From NCBI GenBank assembly GCA_000827205.1, contig KN832557.1:380493-444492 (forward strand): a DNA stretch of 64,000 bases. The letters run 5' to 3'. This document shows, one piece after another, positions 23,827 through 36,900 of the stretch; the first letter of the stretch is position 1; each line of letters opens with the position of its first letter. The notes beneath the pieces are model-generated. The model searched no databases, was not told where the DNA came from, and worked only from the letters and a program-made list of their open reading frames with translations. Origin of the DNA: Plicaturopsis crispa FD-325 SS-3. Lineage: Eukaryota; Basidiomycota; Agaricomycetes; Amylocorticiales; Amylocorticiaceae. The position numbers and the translations under genes were made by a program.

Positions 23827-24706
23827 GTCGTGGGCGGAAGAGACGGAAAGTACACGTGGGAACTTCAAATCTGGAGATCTTGAACGTCTGAACTTTGAAA
23901 ACGCGAACTTGAACGCGGCGAACGCGTGAGGAACAGCGCTAGCTTGACGCCGACTTATCCTGCTCAGACCTGCTCAGACCTCGGACGGCCATGCGCTGGA
24001 AGTCTGATATTGTTACGCGTGAGGGCCATATATCTCTACTTGTTGAGGCCTGGGAACGGAGAACAGTATGTGTCTGACTACTCGGTCCTGGCCACTCTTT
24101 CTAAACAAACGCGGGTGTTTGCAGAATGTCAGGGTCGGCCGAAGCCCATCTATACAGCCCTGTAGCCTTCAAATGACAGCACTTCGTGCTATATATTGTG
24201 GCGTCCGAGACGATAAGAGGTCAGCTTCTTGATGAAGCTCGACATATCCTTCCGAAATGGTTCAATCGCCTTCCGTCTCTTTCCTGCAACGGTTAAGCAT
24301 GACAGTGCAGAGAGTGCCGACGATGCGCGCCATCTGCATACACTATACTCTCATATGCGCAGTCGCTTGGCCCTGGCCAGCTGGATAGTCGCCGCTGGCT
24401 GCATACTGAAAGGCCAAACGAGCAGTTTGTGGCTCTTTCTCAAGGCACATGAATACCGACAATGAACTTCATTCTGGCGAGCCATTGCGCAATCGCGCTA
24501 TCTCTCTTGACAATATCGCAGTATGCGTTTGGATCTACAGGAGCGCAATACCAACATCTTCCGGGGAACTTTGTGGTTCAGCGGCACAGAAGGTTGCCAG
24601 AGATGATGTGCTCAAGTGCCTACATTGCCTATCTCTTGCGGAAATAGGTTTATAGAACATAGAGGGGCTCTGACTTATCCGAGGTCTTTCAGATTGACGC
24701 CCCCAG
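23827..24706. promoter_or_regulatory. Divergent intergenic region HIR1 / MFS transporter 1
   Basis: About 880 bp without a supportable gene, between two divergent start codons. A short direct repeat CTGCTCAGACC occurs twice in a row near 23957-23980. No TATA-type signal was assigned. Confidence 0.4.
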
Positions 24707-27410
24707 ATGTCCCACTTACCGTCGATATCCAAGACTTCCTCTGGGGATACACCCGCTCCCCCGAGCCCGGCATTATCTGTATCACTCGACGAGAAGCAGC
24801 CCCTCGGCGACCCAGAGAAGGACCTGGTAGAGATCGAAGACAGGCCCTACAAGCTAACGGATCACCTGTTTCGACGACAGAAGGCAGTAGATCTCGACGC
24901 GACAGCGACGAAACGTTCTGTCTACGACGACCCTGCACTTGCGCCTCACTACTGGCCGAAGAAGGAGTACGAGAATCTCCACAGGTTTGACCCCGATGCC
25001 CGATGGACCTATCGTGAGGAGAAAGTGAGTTATACGTGTACTTCATACTTTCGAAGCTTATGTATTGTGTAGGCCCTCGTACGGAAGATAGACTGGAGAG
25101 TCATGCTATGGGCCGCGATCAGTTTCTCCGCGCTAAACGTAGACCGGAGCAACATACTGCAAGCCAACTCGGACAATTTCTTGCCTGATCTCGGGCTCAC
25201 GACTAATGGTGCGTCTCTACTGAGCGTGTTCTGACGTTTTGTCATCTATCATGCATATTGCTGACTACTTTCACGTAGATTACAATTTCGGGAACAGTGT
25301 CTTCAAGCTTGCGTTTCTTTGTGCTGAACTCCCGTCCCAACTTATTTCGAAGAGGGTAAGGCCCACCTTAACTATTCAAGGATGGATGCCTATTGATAAT
25401 TCCTTCATTATCAGGTTGGCCCTGACCGCTGGATTCCGACTCAGATGTAAGGGTGGCAACGGCACGCTATAAGGCAACTTGCTGAGACATGCATGTGCAG
25501 CTGCCTCTGGAGCATCGTCACGATGTTTCAATTTTTTCTCAACGGACGGAAAACCTTCCTCGTGTGTCGAGCTCTCTTAGGGTAAATATCAGGCCTTACA
25601 TTCCTCATTTTTGTCTGACGACTCCGCAGGTTTCTACAGGGCGGGTGAGTTCGACGCTTCCACATTCACGAAGGACGTCTGACATATTTCTCTTCGAGTG
25701 CAGGTTCATTCCTGACCTGATATTGTATCTATCATGTGCGTGCATCCATCACTCTTTGAAAGCGGCCGACTGACGAGGATACGCGGCACAGATTTCTACA
25801 CAAAGCACGAATTGCCCTTCCGCCTGTCAATGTTTTGGATGTCATCTTATGCGTGCAGCATCGTATCAAGCTTCATTGCATATGGCGTCTTGCATCTGCG
25901 CGGCACACTCGGAAAAGCAGGATGGCGTTGGCTGTTCCTTATAGAGTACGCCGTGCTTTTCGTCCGGGGTTTGATATGCAATAATCTTAATCTGGCAGGG
26001 GCTTGATCACTCTCGTCATCGGCTTACTCACCTTTGTCCAAATGCCCCCTTCCCCGACGAAGACGCGTACATGGTTCCGGCCTAATGGTTGGTTTACTGA
26101 GCGGGAGGAGACTATCCTTGTCTCGCGTGTACTTCGAGACGACCCGACTAAGGTGCGTTAGCGTTAGTCTAGTTTTCATAGTTTGCTCGCTCATCTCCTA
26201 ACCAATTATTTTTGGCAGGGCGATATGCACAATCGCGAGGGTTTGACCTTGAAGCGGCTTTGGAAGTCCATATGCGATTATGATTTGTGGCCGCTTTACA
26301 TTATGTGAGCCTTCCGAAACAGACTCGTCTTGAACAATTATTCATCGTACTCAGAGGCTTCACGTTTGGCATTCCTACCACCCCGCCCACAAACTACCTC
26401 ACACTATCCCTGCGAAAACTCGGGTATGTGCTTAATACATTGTCGTAGATCATTATAGGCGGCTTATCTTTGCACTGTGCACACAGCTTTTCGACCTTCA
26501 AGACGAATCTTCTCAGTATTCCGTACTCAGCGTTGGGTATCTTCACAATGTTCGGCGTAACATTCCTGTCTGAGCATTTCAATGATCGTGCGTTTGTGGC
26601 GAGCATAGAGGACATATGGACGCTTCCCTTCTTGGTCGCGTTGTATGTGCTACCTGCGAATCCGAACCCATGGGTGTATTTCGTACGCATTTCCCCCTCA
26701 GCTTGCTCGTTCTGGCGTCCTGAATCGAGTTCTTCGTAGGGTGTTTCAACCGGCCTGCTGTCATACCCGTGAGCTGTTTATGGATCCCAACACCTCGTCA
26801 TAAGCTTGCTCACAGAACGCATACCTTTCTAGCTTCACCCATGCTATTCAAGTATGGACGTGATTTCTGTTTCCTAGGGGCTGATCGCTCACAGGCTTCT
26901 TAGGTGGGTTGGTGCTCTCGGAATGCAGGATCAGTTGCGAGTCGTACAGTCAGTGCATCGTTATACAATATGTACGTCTTGCTTTCCACTGTGCCTCGAG
27001 GCATCTTAGACTTCAGCTAAATCGGCATTCCTAGGTTCTCGCAAACAAGCGGAATCATTAGCGCTCAGATATACAGAGCAGACGACGCACCTAGATGTAC
27101 GTGTCGCTCCTATCTGGGTTACGCGGCTTGCACTTACAGTGCATGGCGCAGACCGGCGGGGCAATCGTGCCCTCTTGATTGTCTGTTGCATAAACATCGC
27201 GGTCATCTATCCCAGCGCCAAAGCTTACTATATCTGGCGCAACAAGAAGCGTGCAAAGATTTGGGATGCTATGACGGACGAGGTGCGAGTTGTTTGAAAA
27301 CTGCGAGATGAACCTAACTCACCTGGCACGGTATCTAGGAAAGAGTTCATTATCTCACGACAACGAAAGACCTCGGTAACCGTCGTCTAGACTTCAGGTT
27401 TGCCCACTAG
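24707..27410 (+). CDS. MFS transporter, allantoate permease (Dal5/ACS) family, copy 1
   Basis: Proton-linked uptake carriers of this family move small organic anions such as allantoate, pantothenate or nicotinate; the substrate cannot be told here. The start at 24707 gives [14 protein letters not shown]. Conserved blocks in order: polar N-terminus [22 protein letters not shown]1 [20 protein letters not shown] then [32 protein letters not shown] then [12 protein letters not shown], the [20 protein letters not shown] block, [30 protein letters not shown], and later [20 protein letters not shown]. About 16 short exons, including a 15 nt exon (25630-25644) and a 19 nt exon (26833-26851). The last exon ends [13 protein letters not shown]. 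Every splice I checked kept frame, so it looks intact. Tandem with copy 2. Confidence 0.88.
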
Positions 27411-28361
27411 ATGTGCTCGTATCTCGTCAATGTTCAGGTATATGTACTTCACAATATTCTCTTGATTCTGCATAGACGTGCTTCAAATTATTGCACGCGT
27501 TCCAGTGCGCGCAGGCGGGCACGTGCAATCTTGCTCTCGATCACCTTGTCGCTCGCGGTGCGATAACCTTACGCAAAGCGCTACGTTGGCGCGCGCGAAA
27601 GCACCAATTACCAGAAATGAAGATTACGACGACGTTGAATGGTCTTAAACTCTCGGCGGAACACGATGTTATCGTCACAGCCGTATAGGGTGGACGGCGA
27701 AGCATGCGAGGAAACCTTCAGTGTAACCGGTTGACCTCCTCAGACGTTACTTTCCGACTCGTTAGCCTCAGGTGCGTACTACCACAGCTTTTGTTTTTCT
27801 TCTTTTATTCTCTCACTGAGCATTCTCACCAGAAGGTGCTCCTGCATAGGAGATAAGCGCTCTGTCCCAAACCATTGATTGAAGCCAAAGTGTCGTGCAC
27901 TTGTGACGGAGCAACGATGCTGCTACTTGAAGTTCAGGGTTGTCTTCTATGATATGGCCCAATCTTTTCTTGCCTCTTTCATTTTACAAGCATGCCCATA
28001 CTCGACGGTGCGTTCCAATCGTGTGTAGCACTGAACTGCATATATGCAGATCGTGTCAACTTGGCTGTCCAGAAGTCAGCACGAGGCTCGCAATCGAATA
28101 TCAGAACCGAGATGCGCAACATTCCATCTACTTGCACATCTACTTTTGCATTTTGGGCAATCAAGCTACTCCTTACTGACACTGCGGAATGCAATAGGGT
28201 TGACGTGGACGCGATTAGCTGAGGTTATGGACGAAGCGGGGTACGGCGGCAAAGGGGGTGGCCAAGGATAACGTACTGCGTCGTGAAATTGTGCACGCAA
28301 CATGCAAAGCAGTATAAAGCAGATGGTGCTCGTCCCTTGATTTTCTTCGCTCACTACTCAT
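27411..28361. other. Spacer between the tandem transporter genes
   Basis: About 950 bp with only short unconvincing open frames. It holds the copy 1 terminator and copy 2 promoter. It shows no obvious similarity by eye to the promoter of copy 1. Confidence 0.4.
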
Positions 28362-31095
28362 ATGACTGACTCAAAGCTCATGAACAGGACTGCGCTGGCC
28401 GACCCTGACGCCGTGGTTAATCTTCCACCGGGGCAGACACCACCGTCCTCATCTCTCGAGAAGGAACAGTCCGTTGACGCAAAGGACCGAGCTCAGGATT
28501 TGGCCGTCGAAGACGACGAAACATATAAGCTGACCAATGCGTTGTTTCGGCGGCGGCGGGCCATTGACCGTGACGCGACAGCGACCAGACGCTCCGTCTA
28601 CGACGACGCTACGCTGGCGTCTCACTACTGGCCGAAGGACGACTACGAAAACATCCATAGGTTTGATCCAAAGGCGCGGTGGACATATCGCGAAGAGAGG
28701 GTAAGTCATGTACAAATGTTTATCCATATTCCGTATGACGTCCTTGCCGCAGGCACTGGTGAGGAAGATTGACTGGAGGGTCATGCTCTGGGCTGCCATC
28801 AGCTTCTCTGCGCTCGGCATGGATCGCAGCAACATATTGCAAGCCAACACCGACAACTTTCTGGACGACATTAATATCACTACCGATGGTAAGAACGTTT
28901 GGCGCTTATCTTTCGCAAATAATTGCTCAATATCAGCATGCATGCTATGTAGATTTCAATCTCGGAAATACTGTATTCAAGATTGGCTTTCTCTGTGCTG
29001 AGCTGCCATCGCAACTCATCTCGAAACGAGTGGGTGCGGGCCTTTCCGAGGCATGCTACGCATTGACCGTATTGTGCTCAGCTCGGCCCTGACCGCTGGG
29101 TCCCAACTCAGATGTACGTGCGGCTGCCCGTATATCGATACAGAGCTGACTGATGTAGTCTACTTAGGTGTCTCTGGAGCATTGTCACAATGTTTCAGTT
29201 CTTTCTCACTGGGCGAACCAGCTTCCTTCTGTGTCGAGCTCTCTTAGGGTGCGTATTGTGCCAATAGAAACCGTCGCTCGCCTTACGCATCCCTGCAGCA
29301 TCTTGCAGGGCGGGTGAGCTCACCCTTCGCAACCTTACCGAGCATTTGTAACAGCAGATCTTTCTTCCCAGCTTCATCCCGGACCTGATATTATATCTAT
29401 CTTGTACGTTCTCCGATCAGGGTGTCCTGATCATTGTCAAACGTATCGCTGACAATCTTGAGCGGTATAGATTTTTACACCAAGAACGAACTACCGTTCC
29501 GCCTTTCCATGTTCTGGATGTCGTCAAACGTCTGCACCATCGTATCAAGTTTCATTGCATTGGGAGTGTTGCGTCTCCGCGGTGTGCTTGGCAAAGCAGG
29601 CTGGCGTTGGCTCTTTCTCATAGAGTAAACCCTCTATTTCTGCTTGCCTGTAGATACATGCTAATCCAGACTGGAAGGGGCCTAATCACATTCGTCATCG
29701 GGATGCTCACGTACACCCAGATGCCACCTTCCCCGACGAATACGCGCGCGTGGTATCGGCCCAACGGCTGGTTCTCTGAGCGGGAAGAAACGATCCTTGT
29801 ATCGCGTGTTCTCCGAGACGACCCGACCAAGGTACGTCTATCTGCCTCGTCGACTGTCCTTGTGCACGGCTCAATTGAACTCTCAGGGAGATATGCACAA
29901 CCGCGAGGGATTGAGCTTAGGGAGGCTCTGGCAGGCCATGTGCGACTACGACCTGTGGCCACTCTACCTCATGTGAGCCTTCTAGTCATGTGTTGACCTC
30001 GCATGGTTGTAAATGACACTGTCGTTTGTAGAGGCCTTGTCTTCAACATCCCAACCGCCACACCCATGACCTATCTGACATTGTCTTTGCGCAACCTTGG
30101 GTAAGGCAGCCTATTGTCGTCGATCTGATTTCTCCGATAGCTGAACAGCATACGGTATAGCTTCTCGACCTTTGACACCAATCTCCTCAATATCCCGTAC
30201 TTAGCCACAGGCGTTGTTTCGATGTACGCAATCACCCTGGTGTCTGAACAGTACAACGAACGCTCGATTATTTCGTGCATGGAAGACTTGTTGTCTCTTC
30301 CGTTCATAATAGCCTTGTACCTACTACCGGATAAACCCAACAAGTGGGTGTTCTTCGTACGTCGTCTCTCTAGAATTGCTCGTCAGTAATTCCCATTGAT
30401 CACGCTTTTCTCAGGGTGTTTCGACTGGCCTATTGACATCGCCGTGAGGCCTTCTTGTCAATTCTGTCGCCTGTCAATACCCGTGCTCACTGGAATGCAC
30501 GCTTGTAAATTACAGCTTCACGCATCCGATCCAGGTATTTGAACTTCGCGTCTGCATAGTTGAATCTGTTTTCTAACTTTATTTAGGTGGGGTGGTGCTC
30601 TCGAAATGCAGGAGGTGTCGCCAGTCGCACCGTCAATGCCTCTCTATACAACATGTCAGTCTTCCGCAGTCTCACAGCTTCGTAGTTCCACCTAATGGTT
30701 TATTCTAGGTTCTACCAGGCCGGTGGCATACTTAGTGCACAGGTGTACATGGCTGACGATGCCCCGACCTGTATGCACTACCTCGGTTTTCGTGAATACC
30801 TCTGACTGACAAAGGAACGGCGCAGATCGGCGTGGCAATCGCATTCTCATGATTATCTGCTGCGCGAATGTGATCATTCTCTACCCTGGCACGAAAGCGT
30901 ACTATGTCTGGCGCAATAGGCAGCGTGCCAGAATCTGGGATGCCATGACAGACGAGGTGGGTGCTACTGTAGACTAGCGTCGGACATGAGCACATGGCTG
31001 AGACGCGTTTCCTCGGAATACAGGAAAGGGTTCGCTATCTCACCACGACGAAAGACCTCGGTAACCGTCGGCTGGATTTCAGATTTTCCCATTAG
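28362..31095 (+). CDS. MFS transporter, allantoate permease (Dal5/ACS) family, copy 2
   Basis: This is a close paralogue of the gene at 24707, in the same orientation, with the same exon pattern. The start at 28362 gives [20 protein letters not shown], a longer and more divergent polar N-terminus than copy 1. Then come [66 protein letters not shown] and [46 protein letters not shown] and [20 protein letters not shown]. The 15 nt exon (29299-29313) and the 19 nt exon (30516-30534) are kept at the same positions. The last exon begins [19 protein letters not shown]. Frames hold at each junction I checked. The best explanation is a local tandem duplication followed by divergence, most visible at the N-terminus. 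Confidence 0.88.
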
Positions 31096-31458
31096 ATATC
31101 TCTTAGGTCGTGTCATTTTCTTGGACAATCTACAAGGAATAGGATTTTTACATAGGCCTGAATGCGTTTCTAGTAGTCGCTCAACGCCAACGCCGCTGAG
31201 ACTCATTCTAAATTCTGATCCCGCGGCGGATGGCCGCGGATCCATTCACAACGTATCTCAAGGCTGTCAGCTGCTCGCGACACAATCTTGAACTTGGACT
31301 GCATACTCCGCTCCCCTAAACCTTTGATAGCGACACGCTTTATTGCAAACCGGTACTACTGGTACTACTGTAACACACACAAGGTGATGGATATGTAAAC
31401 CTACCCTCTTGAACGGACACCTTACTGAACTACCCTGCTCGCCAGCTCGATCCATCAT
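31096..31458. other. Intergenic region
   Basis: About 360 bp with no coding signal. It contains the terminator of transporter copy 2 and the promoter of the next gene. A short tandem TACTACTGG/TACTACTG lies near 31350. Confidence 0.4.
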
Positions 31459-32479
31459 ATGGGCTCAGCCTTCTCTACAACTATTGATAGCGACGCCGAA
31501 TGGCATGGCCCTTCTGTTGAGGATGTCCTCTCTGTAAAGAGCATGCTCGGGACGGGGGCAGACGCGATACGCCCTCCCCTTCCCATCGAACTCATCGACA
31601 TTATCATGGACCTGGCCGAATACTGGCCTCATTCGTCTATCATACGAGACGACACCGTAGAAGTGCGGGGTTTTCAGGGTGGAGGACAAGACTTGATGTA
31701 CCTTCGGACCATGCCCCTCGCATTCCCTGGAGCGCAAAGAGACTTCTACATCGAAGACGCCGCGCAGAGTTGGGACATAGGTGGAGACATGACCGCCAAG
31801 ATCGCGAACGGGCAGTGGAGTCCCCCGCGAGGGAAGTACCCGTGTCGGAAGATAGAATTCGAGATCCAGAGTCACGACCAGGGATGGGGAGGTGATCCTG
31901 GAGCTAGTCCATACGACGGGTCGTATACCTGGTTCGACGCCGACGCCGCTCACCTCTCCCATCTTGAAGAGCATACATCTCCCCCACCAATTCGCTGGTC
32001 AGGGGCCTACTCTACGGCGAGCTCACCTCCCATCCTCGTCGACCATCACCCCCAGAGCCCACTGATACCGACATCGCGGTGCTTGCAGAAGAACGTGCGG
32101 GCCTCCAGGGAGGCGCATAGACACCTCATCACTTGGCATTACCTGGATGTCCTGGATGAGAGCGTCGACGGGAACGCGGGAGACGATGACGGCAGGGGAG
32201 CTCTGTCGAAGGATGGCACATTCGTTCGCAGTCTCGTCGAGGGGGACTGCGTTGAACTGTATGCAAGGGCACGCTTCCCTGCCTGGGTCAATACTATCGA
32301 GGGGGCTCGTATCACTGTATATTGGGCGGTATGACTTACGCATGCTATGTATCGAGGACATATACACCGGCGTTCAGGTCCAACGGTTTGAATCGGGTTT
32401 ATACCACGAGGAAACTGACAGTGATGACGAAAAATTTTCATCCGTTGAGTATGAGGATTTGCCGAGTTCGGAGGAGTGA
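31459..32479 (+). CDS. Unrecognised Agaricomycete protein with conserved PCRKIEFEIQSHDQGW region
   Basis: Start at 31459 (MGSAFSTTIDSDAEWHG). An early PLPIELIDIIMDLAEYWPHS resembles an F-box-like helix. The middle holds GKYPCRKIEFEIQSHDQGWG and a WFDAD segment; the end holds LVEGDCVELYARARFPAWVN and ITVYWAV. This arrangement is familiar from many uncharacterised mushroom proteins, but I know no function. The unspliced frame stops at 32334, right after YWAV. A clean 49 bp intron (32329-32377, GTATGA...TTCAG) instead joins YWA in phase to a 34-codon acidic tail ending DDEKFSSVEYEDLPSSEE at 32479. I prefer the spliced form; the short form is possible. Confidence 0.65.
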
Positions 32480-32649
32480 AGACTGGACCCTCCGCTGACC
32501 ATCCGAAAGTGCAATGGTCATTGCACCACAAAAGCGATTCGGACATATGGTTCATGATTGCATAATTGGATTGCATATCATAGGGTTGGTGGTTTGAATG
32601 ATGATAGCTAGCAGTAAAAAGACAACGAAATGAAAATGACCACACATGC

Positions 32650-33264
32650 TTACTATAAGACGTCTCATTAGTATCGAGTGAATGACACAGCCTAAGCAAG
32701 AACGTACGAAAGTGAGGGCAGCACCCTTTGTCTTCTTCTCACCACCAAGCTCGAAGTGCTTGCAGCGCTTCAGCGACATCTGCATTTTGTATTTGCACAC
32801 AGTGCATTCTAGCCGCAGAACGACCTTCTTAGTCGTCTTTGCCTACACAACCAAGCAAAATCAATAAGACAACAGCATACACAATGGGCCGGGGGTGACG
32901 CACCTTCTTGTGGAAGACAGGCTTAGTCTGACCACCGTAACCCGATTGCTTGCGGTCGTAACGGCGCTTTCCTTGCGCGAAGAGGGAATCCTTGCCCTTC
33001 TTGTACTGCGTCACTTTATGGGGCCTGTACGCATACGATCAGCACCACATTTCGAAATCACACACATAGTCCAGACGTACGTGTGTTTCTTGCATGCTTT
33101 GCCCTTGCAGTCTGTTCATAACCAGTAAGAATTCATGTCCTGTTCCGCCACGCTATACAGTCAAAACTTACAGGTCCGGCGAGTCCTACGAGACACAGAT
33201 CGTGGTCAGTACCAAGGAGGTGCAACAGGGCAGTAAAGGCGACGTACTTGGGGACGTTGACCAT
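32650..33264 (-). CDS. RPL44: 60S ribosomal protein eL42 (L44/L36a)
   Basis: eL42 is a zinc-binding protein of the large ribosomal subunit near the E site. Six exons (33264-33248, 33185-33172, 33111-33081, 33024-32904, 32842-32708, and 32652-32650) join in phase. The product reads [20 protein letters not shown] then [54 protein letters not shown] and AALTF. Zinc-ligand cysteines appear as C-x4-C (CKGKAC) and C-x2-C (CTVC). Unusual points: exons 2 and 3 are only 14 and 31 nt, and the last exon holds nothing but the TAA stop, because the final intron falls directly after the Phe codon. Many introns near the 5' end are typical of fungal ribosomal protein genes. The residue at the cycloheximide-sensitivity site is in the KPVF stretch (Pro). 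Confidence 0.93.
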
Positions 33265-33913
33265 CTTGACGGCGGCGGTGGGGGCTTGACGTTGTGCCGA
33301 GTATGCGATAGTGCAGTCCGGATCGGGATTGGTGCTGTACAGTTTTCCATAAACAGGGTTCAAACTCCGCTCAACATTGCATCCGTAGTTCCGATCCGAC
33401 TGTTGACGCCGCCGCCGCCGTATGCGCGTGCGCCGTGCACTGTGCAGTCAAACGATTCTTGCTCGTCTCGTCCTTCAATGGTTTGCGCTGTAGACAAAGT
33501 CAACGACATAGCCTCGAATACACCTTCTTACCCTGGGACTAACTCGTCTATTGAACGTTCATTGATGGAACAATCTGACGCCAGCCACGCTCAATTGTGA
33601 CACGAGTCTAGATGTTCACTGGCAGTTTCACCTTATCACCCTGTGTCCGACGTGCAACGATACACTGAATAATAGTCCGTATGAAACTCGTATCTCCATT
33701 GTGGTCAGTGTATATGCAAGGCGTCGGTATGCAATGAAAGTAGAGGATAGCTAATAATACGAGCTAACCGAAATAATACAAGGTAAAGTCAAAAGAACGA
33801 AACGTCTATGGACACGACACCAGCGTTGTCTCGCGGGCGCAGAGGCGCAGATAAACTAGCATATGAGTATAGTAGTGGGCCCATGAGAATAGATGATAGA
33901 CCGGCGGAACGTA
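33265..33913. other. Intergenic region, eL42 promoter and HMGR 3' region
   Basis: About 650 bp between two minus-strand genes. It should hold the eL42 promoter, which is expected to be strong, and the HMG-CoA reductase terminator. A plus-strand open frame here has no family resemblance and I treat it as chance. Confidence 0.4.
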
Positions 33914-36900
33914 TCACTGCTTACTGTCCTCCGAATACGGTGGTGGCGAGCTGGCGGTGGACGACGGTAAGGGGCCGACGGGCGCCTGCAGTGAGCGCGC
34001 GGCGGCGGCGGTCACCTGCTGGCCCCAGAACACGCTCCCCTGCGTGCCACCCGGGGTCACAGGCCGTGATGTTGCAGGCGTGTTCGTGGCCGAGCGATTG
34101 TGGACGAGATGGGCACGGACGAGGTGACCGGCAGCGAGGGCAGACATGAGAGAGAGTTCACCCGCCATGACGGAGGCGGCGATGATGCGGGCGAGGCGCT
34201 GTGCGTTCTGCCCGGGGTTCGTAGGATGCGCGCCCTTGATGCCGAGCATCTCGAGGACAGCCTGTTGCGGGGGAAGAACGGTACCACCACCGACTGTGCC
34301 GACCTCGATAGAAGGCATAGAGACGGTCATCAGGAGATCCTGGCCGTTGTTCGTTCTGTGACGAAGCTTAGTTAGGCATCCATGCATGAACAATGTCGGG
34401 ACTTACGGTTCCATAAGCGTCATACAGTTCGAGCTGACAACATTCTGCGCCGGGTCCTGGCCTGTTGCGAGGAAAATGGCCGTCAAAATGTTGGCAGCGT
34501 GCGCGTTGTAACCACCGATGCTTCCAGCCATGGCGCTGCCGACGAGGTTCTTCTTCGTGTTCAAGTTACACAGAGCCTCGACGGTGGTCTTCAAGATACT
34601 CTTAACGACCTTGCCGGGGATGACAGCCTCGGCGACGACACTCTTGCCACGACCTTCGATCCAGTTAATCGCCGCGGGCTTCTTGTCAGTGCAGTAGTTG
34701 CCGGAAAGCGCGAGGGTGACCATGTCGGGATATCTGCGCTGCATAACCTCCAGCGCCTTCTCCGTGCCTTTCGAGATCATGTTCATGCCCATCGCGTCAC
34801 CCGTGCTCGTCGCGAATCGCACGAACAGCGTCCTGCCAGCCATAGCGGTCTTGAACTTCTGCAGCTTGGCGAAGCGCGACGTGGACTCGAATGCCTCCTT
34901 CAAAGTCGCATATCCCTCGTCGGACTCAATCCACGCCTTCGCCTGCGCGGCGACGGTGATGCTGGGGAAGTCGATAGCGGGACCACGGGTCATGGCGTCG
35001 TTGGTCAGAACGGTCGTGACACCTCCGCCGGCGTTGAGCGCTTTGGAGCCACGCGATGTCGATGCAACCAGGGTACCCTCGGCAGTGGCCATCGGTATAG
35101 GCACAATGTCGCCGTCGATTTTGAGGGGTCCAGCGATACCGAGAGGGAGGGGCATGTATCCGACGACGTTCTCACAGCATGCACCCATGACTTTCGAGTA
35201 GTCGTAGTTCGACATGGGCACTAACGAGTATTCCAGAGTCTTTGTAGCAGATGCTCGAGCTGGAGATGGCACGACGTTAGCTGTAGTATACGCGACGTAG
35301 ATAGAAACCACACTCACAGATGAGTGAGCGACGAATGCGCACGGCACGTTCCAAATCCCCAAGCACCTTCTCCAAAGCGTACGCAGCGATCTTGCCATTC
35401 TGTGCGAGCAACACGATTTCCTCGTCGGTGAGGAGTGAGCAGCTGACAGCGACCGGTCTCGGCCCATTCTCGTATATGTCGATGCAATCCAGTAACGAAC
35501 GCACGGGCACGCCGCTGAGAGTCTCCTTGGTTGGGCTAGCATCTTCTGACGAGGAACTGCTCCCTGCGTTACCGTCTGCAGCCTGCTGCGCCTTGAGCTT
35601 CATGTCCAAGTTGTCAAGCATGAACGACGGGACACCGACGAGCGCGGGGCGCGGGACAGGAGCGATGGTTGTAGGCATAGAATGCTCAACGGGTGGCGGC
35701 GCCGGAGCTACCCACTTGTTGTCAACAACTTCGACCTTCTCCTCGACCACGACAGACTCAGCGTCGATCTTAGTGCGCCGCTCCGTGGGCCGAGCGCTCT
35801 GGAAGCGAACGTTGAGAGGGCCCTTAGCAGCGAGGCCAGCTGCGATGCCCTTGAGAAGGTAGCCATTGAGAGCGACACTGACAGCCAGGACGAGGACGAT
35901 CCACTTCGACAGGACGGGATCGCCGACGAGGCTAGTCCAGGCGCTCATGAAGCGGTCAAACATGTCACTTGCATGCACGGAAGGAGGTACGACGCGAAGA
36001 TAGATCGGTGGCGTGATCTTGACCAGGAGGTCAACGGTCGAGTCGGGGCGCGAAGCGGATAACGCAGTGAAGACGGATGTCACGACGGGGCTAGTGATGT
36101 CAACTTTGCGGGTGGCAGTAACCGGCGGAGCCACGCGCAGGTCAGCAAGAGACGATTGCGTCGAGCCGGAAGTGAGCGTAGTGCAGAGGTTAAGGATGTG
36201 TAGCGTCAAGAAAGTCACGATCTGTTTGAAGCGTCAGCGAGGTCCCGGAACATGCACCGGAGCCGGCACTCACAAGTAACAGCTTCAATCTTGCTACTGG
36301 GTTTTCGATTTTCTCCTGTTCCTTATCGGAACCACCTTCCCTGCCTCGGTCCTGCTCCTTAAGCAGCGAACCTTTGGCGCCGAGGAACCACGTTTTCAGC
36401 GCCGGTCCGGACTGGATAGGGGAGGCCGCACGAGAAGAGCGAAGAGACGACGGCTTGCCCTTGCTCGTACCGAGGATGGAAGTGTTCAACGAGTCCGTAC
36501 GCGAGACCTTGGGTGTTGCCCGTGCAGCCTTTATTCTGCGAACCTACAATACAAGCGTTAGTTTGTACTTCCGTGTCTAAAAGTGACTGTGTTCCTACCT
36601 CGACCATGATGCTTAAAGTCGCAACGTAGAAGGTACTGAGCATAAGGCAGTCGAGACCGATAACCAGGCCCGCAAGTGCACAGAATTCACGGAGGCCACC
36701 GACGCGGGTGGAGGCACCGATGAGAAGGACACCAATCTCGAGGAGGTAATCGCGAAGGATGTGGAAGCCAACACGATCCATGGCCTCCGTGACAACCTTG
36801 TACGCTGGAACAGGTGGGCGCTTCGCCCCAGCGGGTGGGAGGAAGTCGGGGTGTGCGAACACTGAGCGTGCGAGGCGGAGGGGCTTGTCAAAGCCAACGG

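Noticed and set aside
24707-31095. One of the tandem transporters as a pseudogene
   Set aside because: Apparent frame breaks disappear once the 15 nt and 19 nt exons are included; both copies stay in phase at every junction checked.
33094-33600. Plus-strand frame of 168 codons upstream of eL42
   Set aside because: It overlaps the eL42 5' exons and promoter in antisense and shows no recognisable domain.
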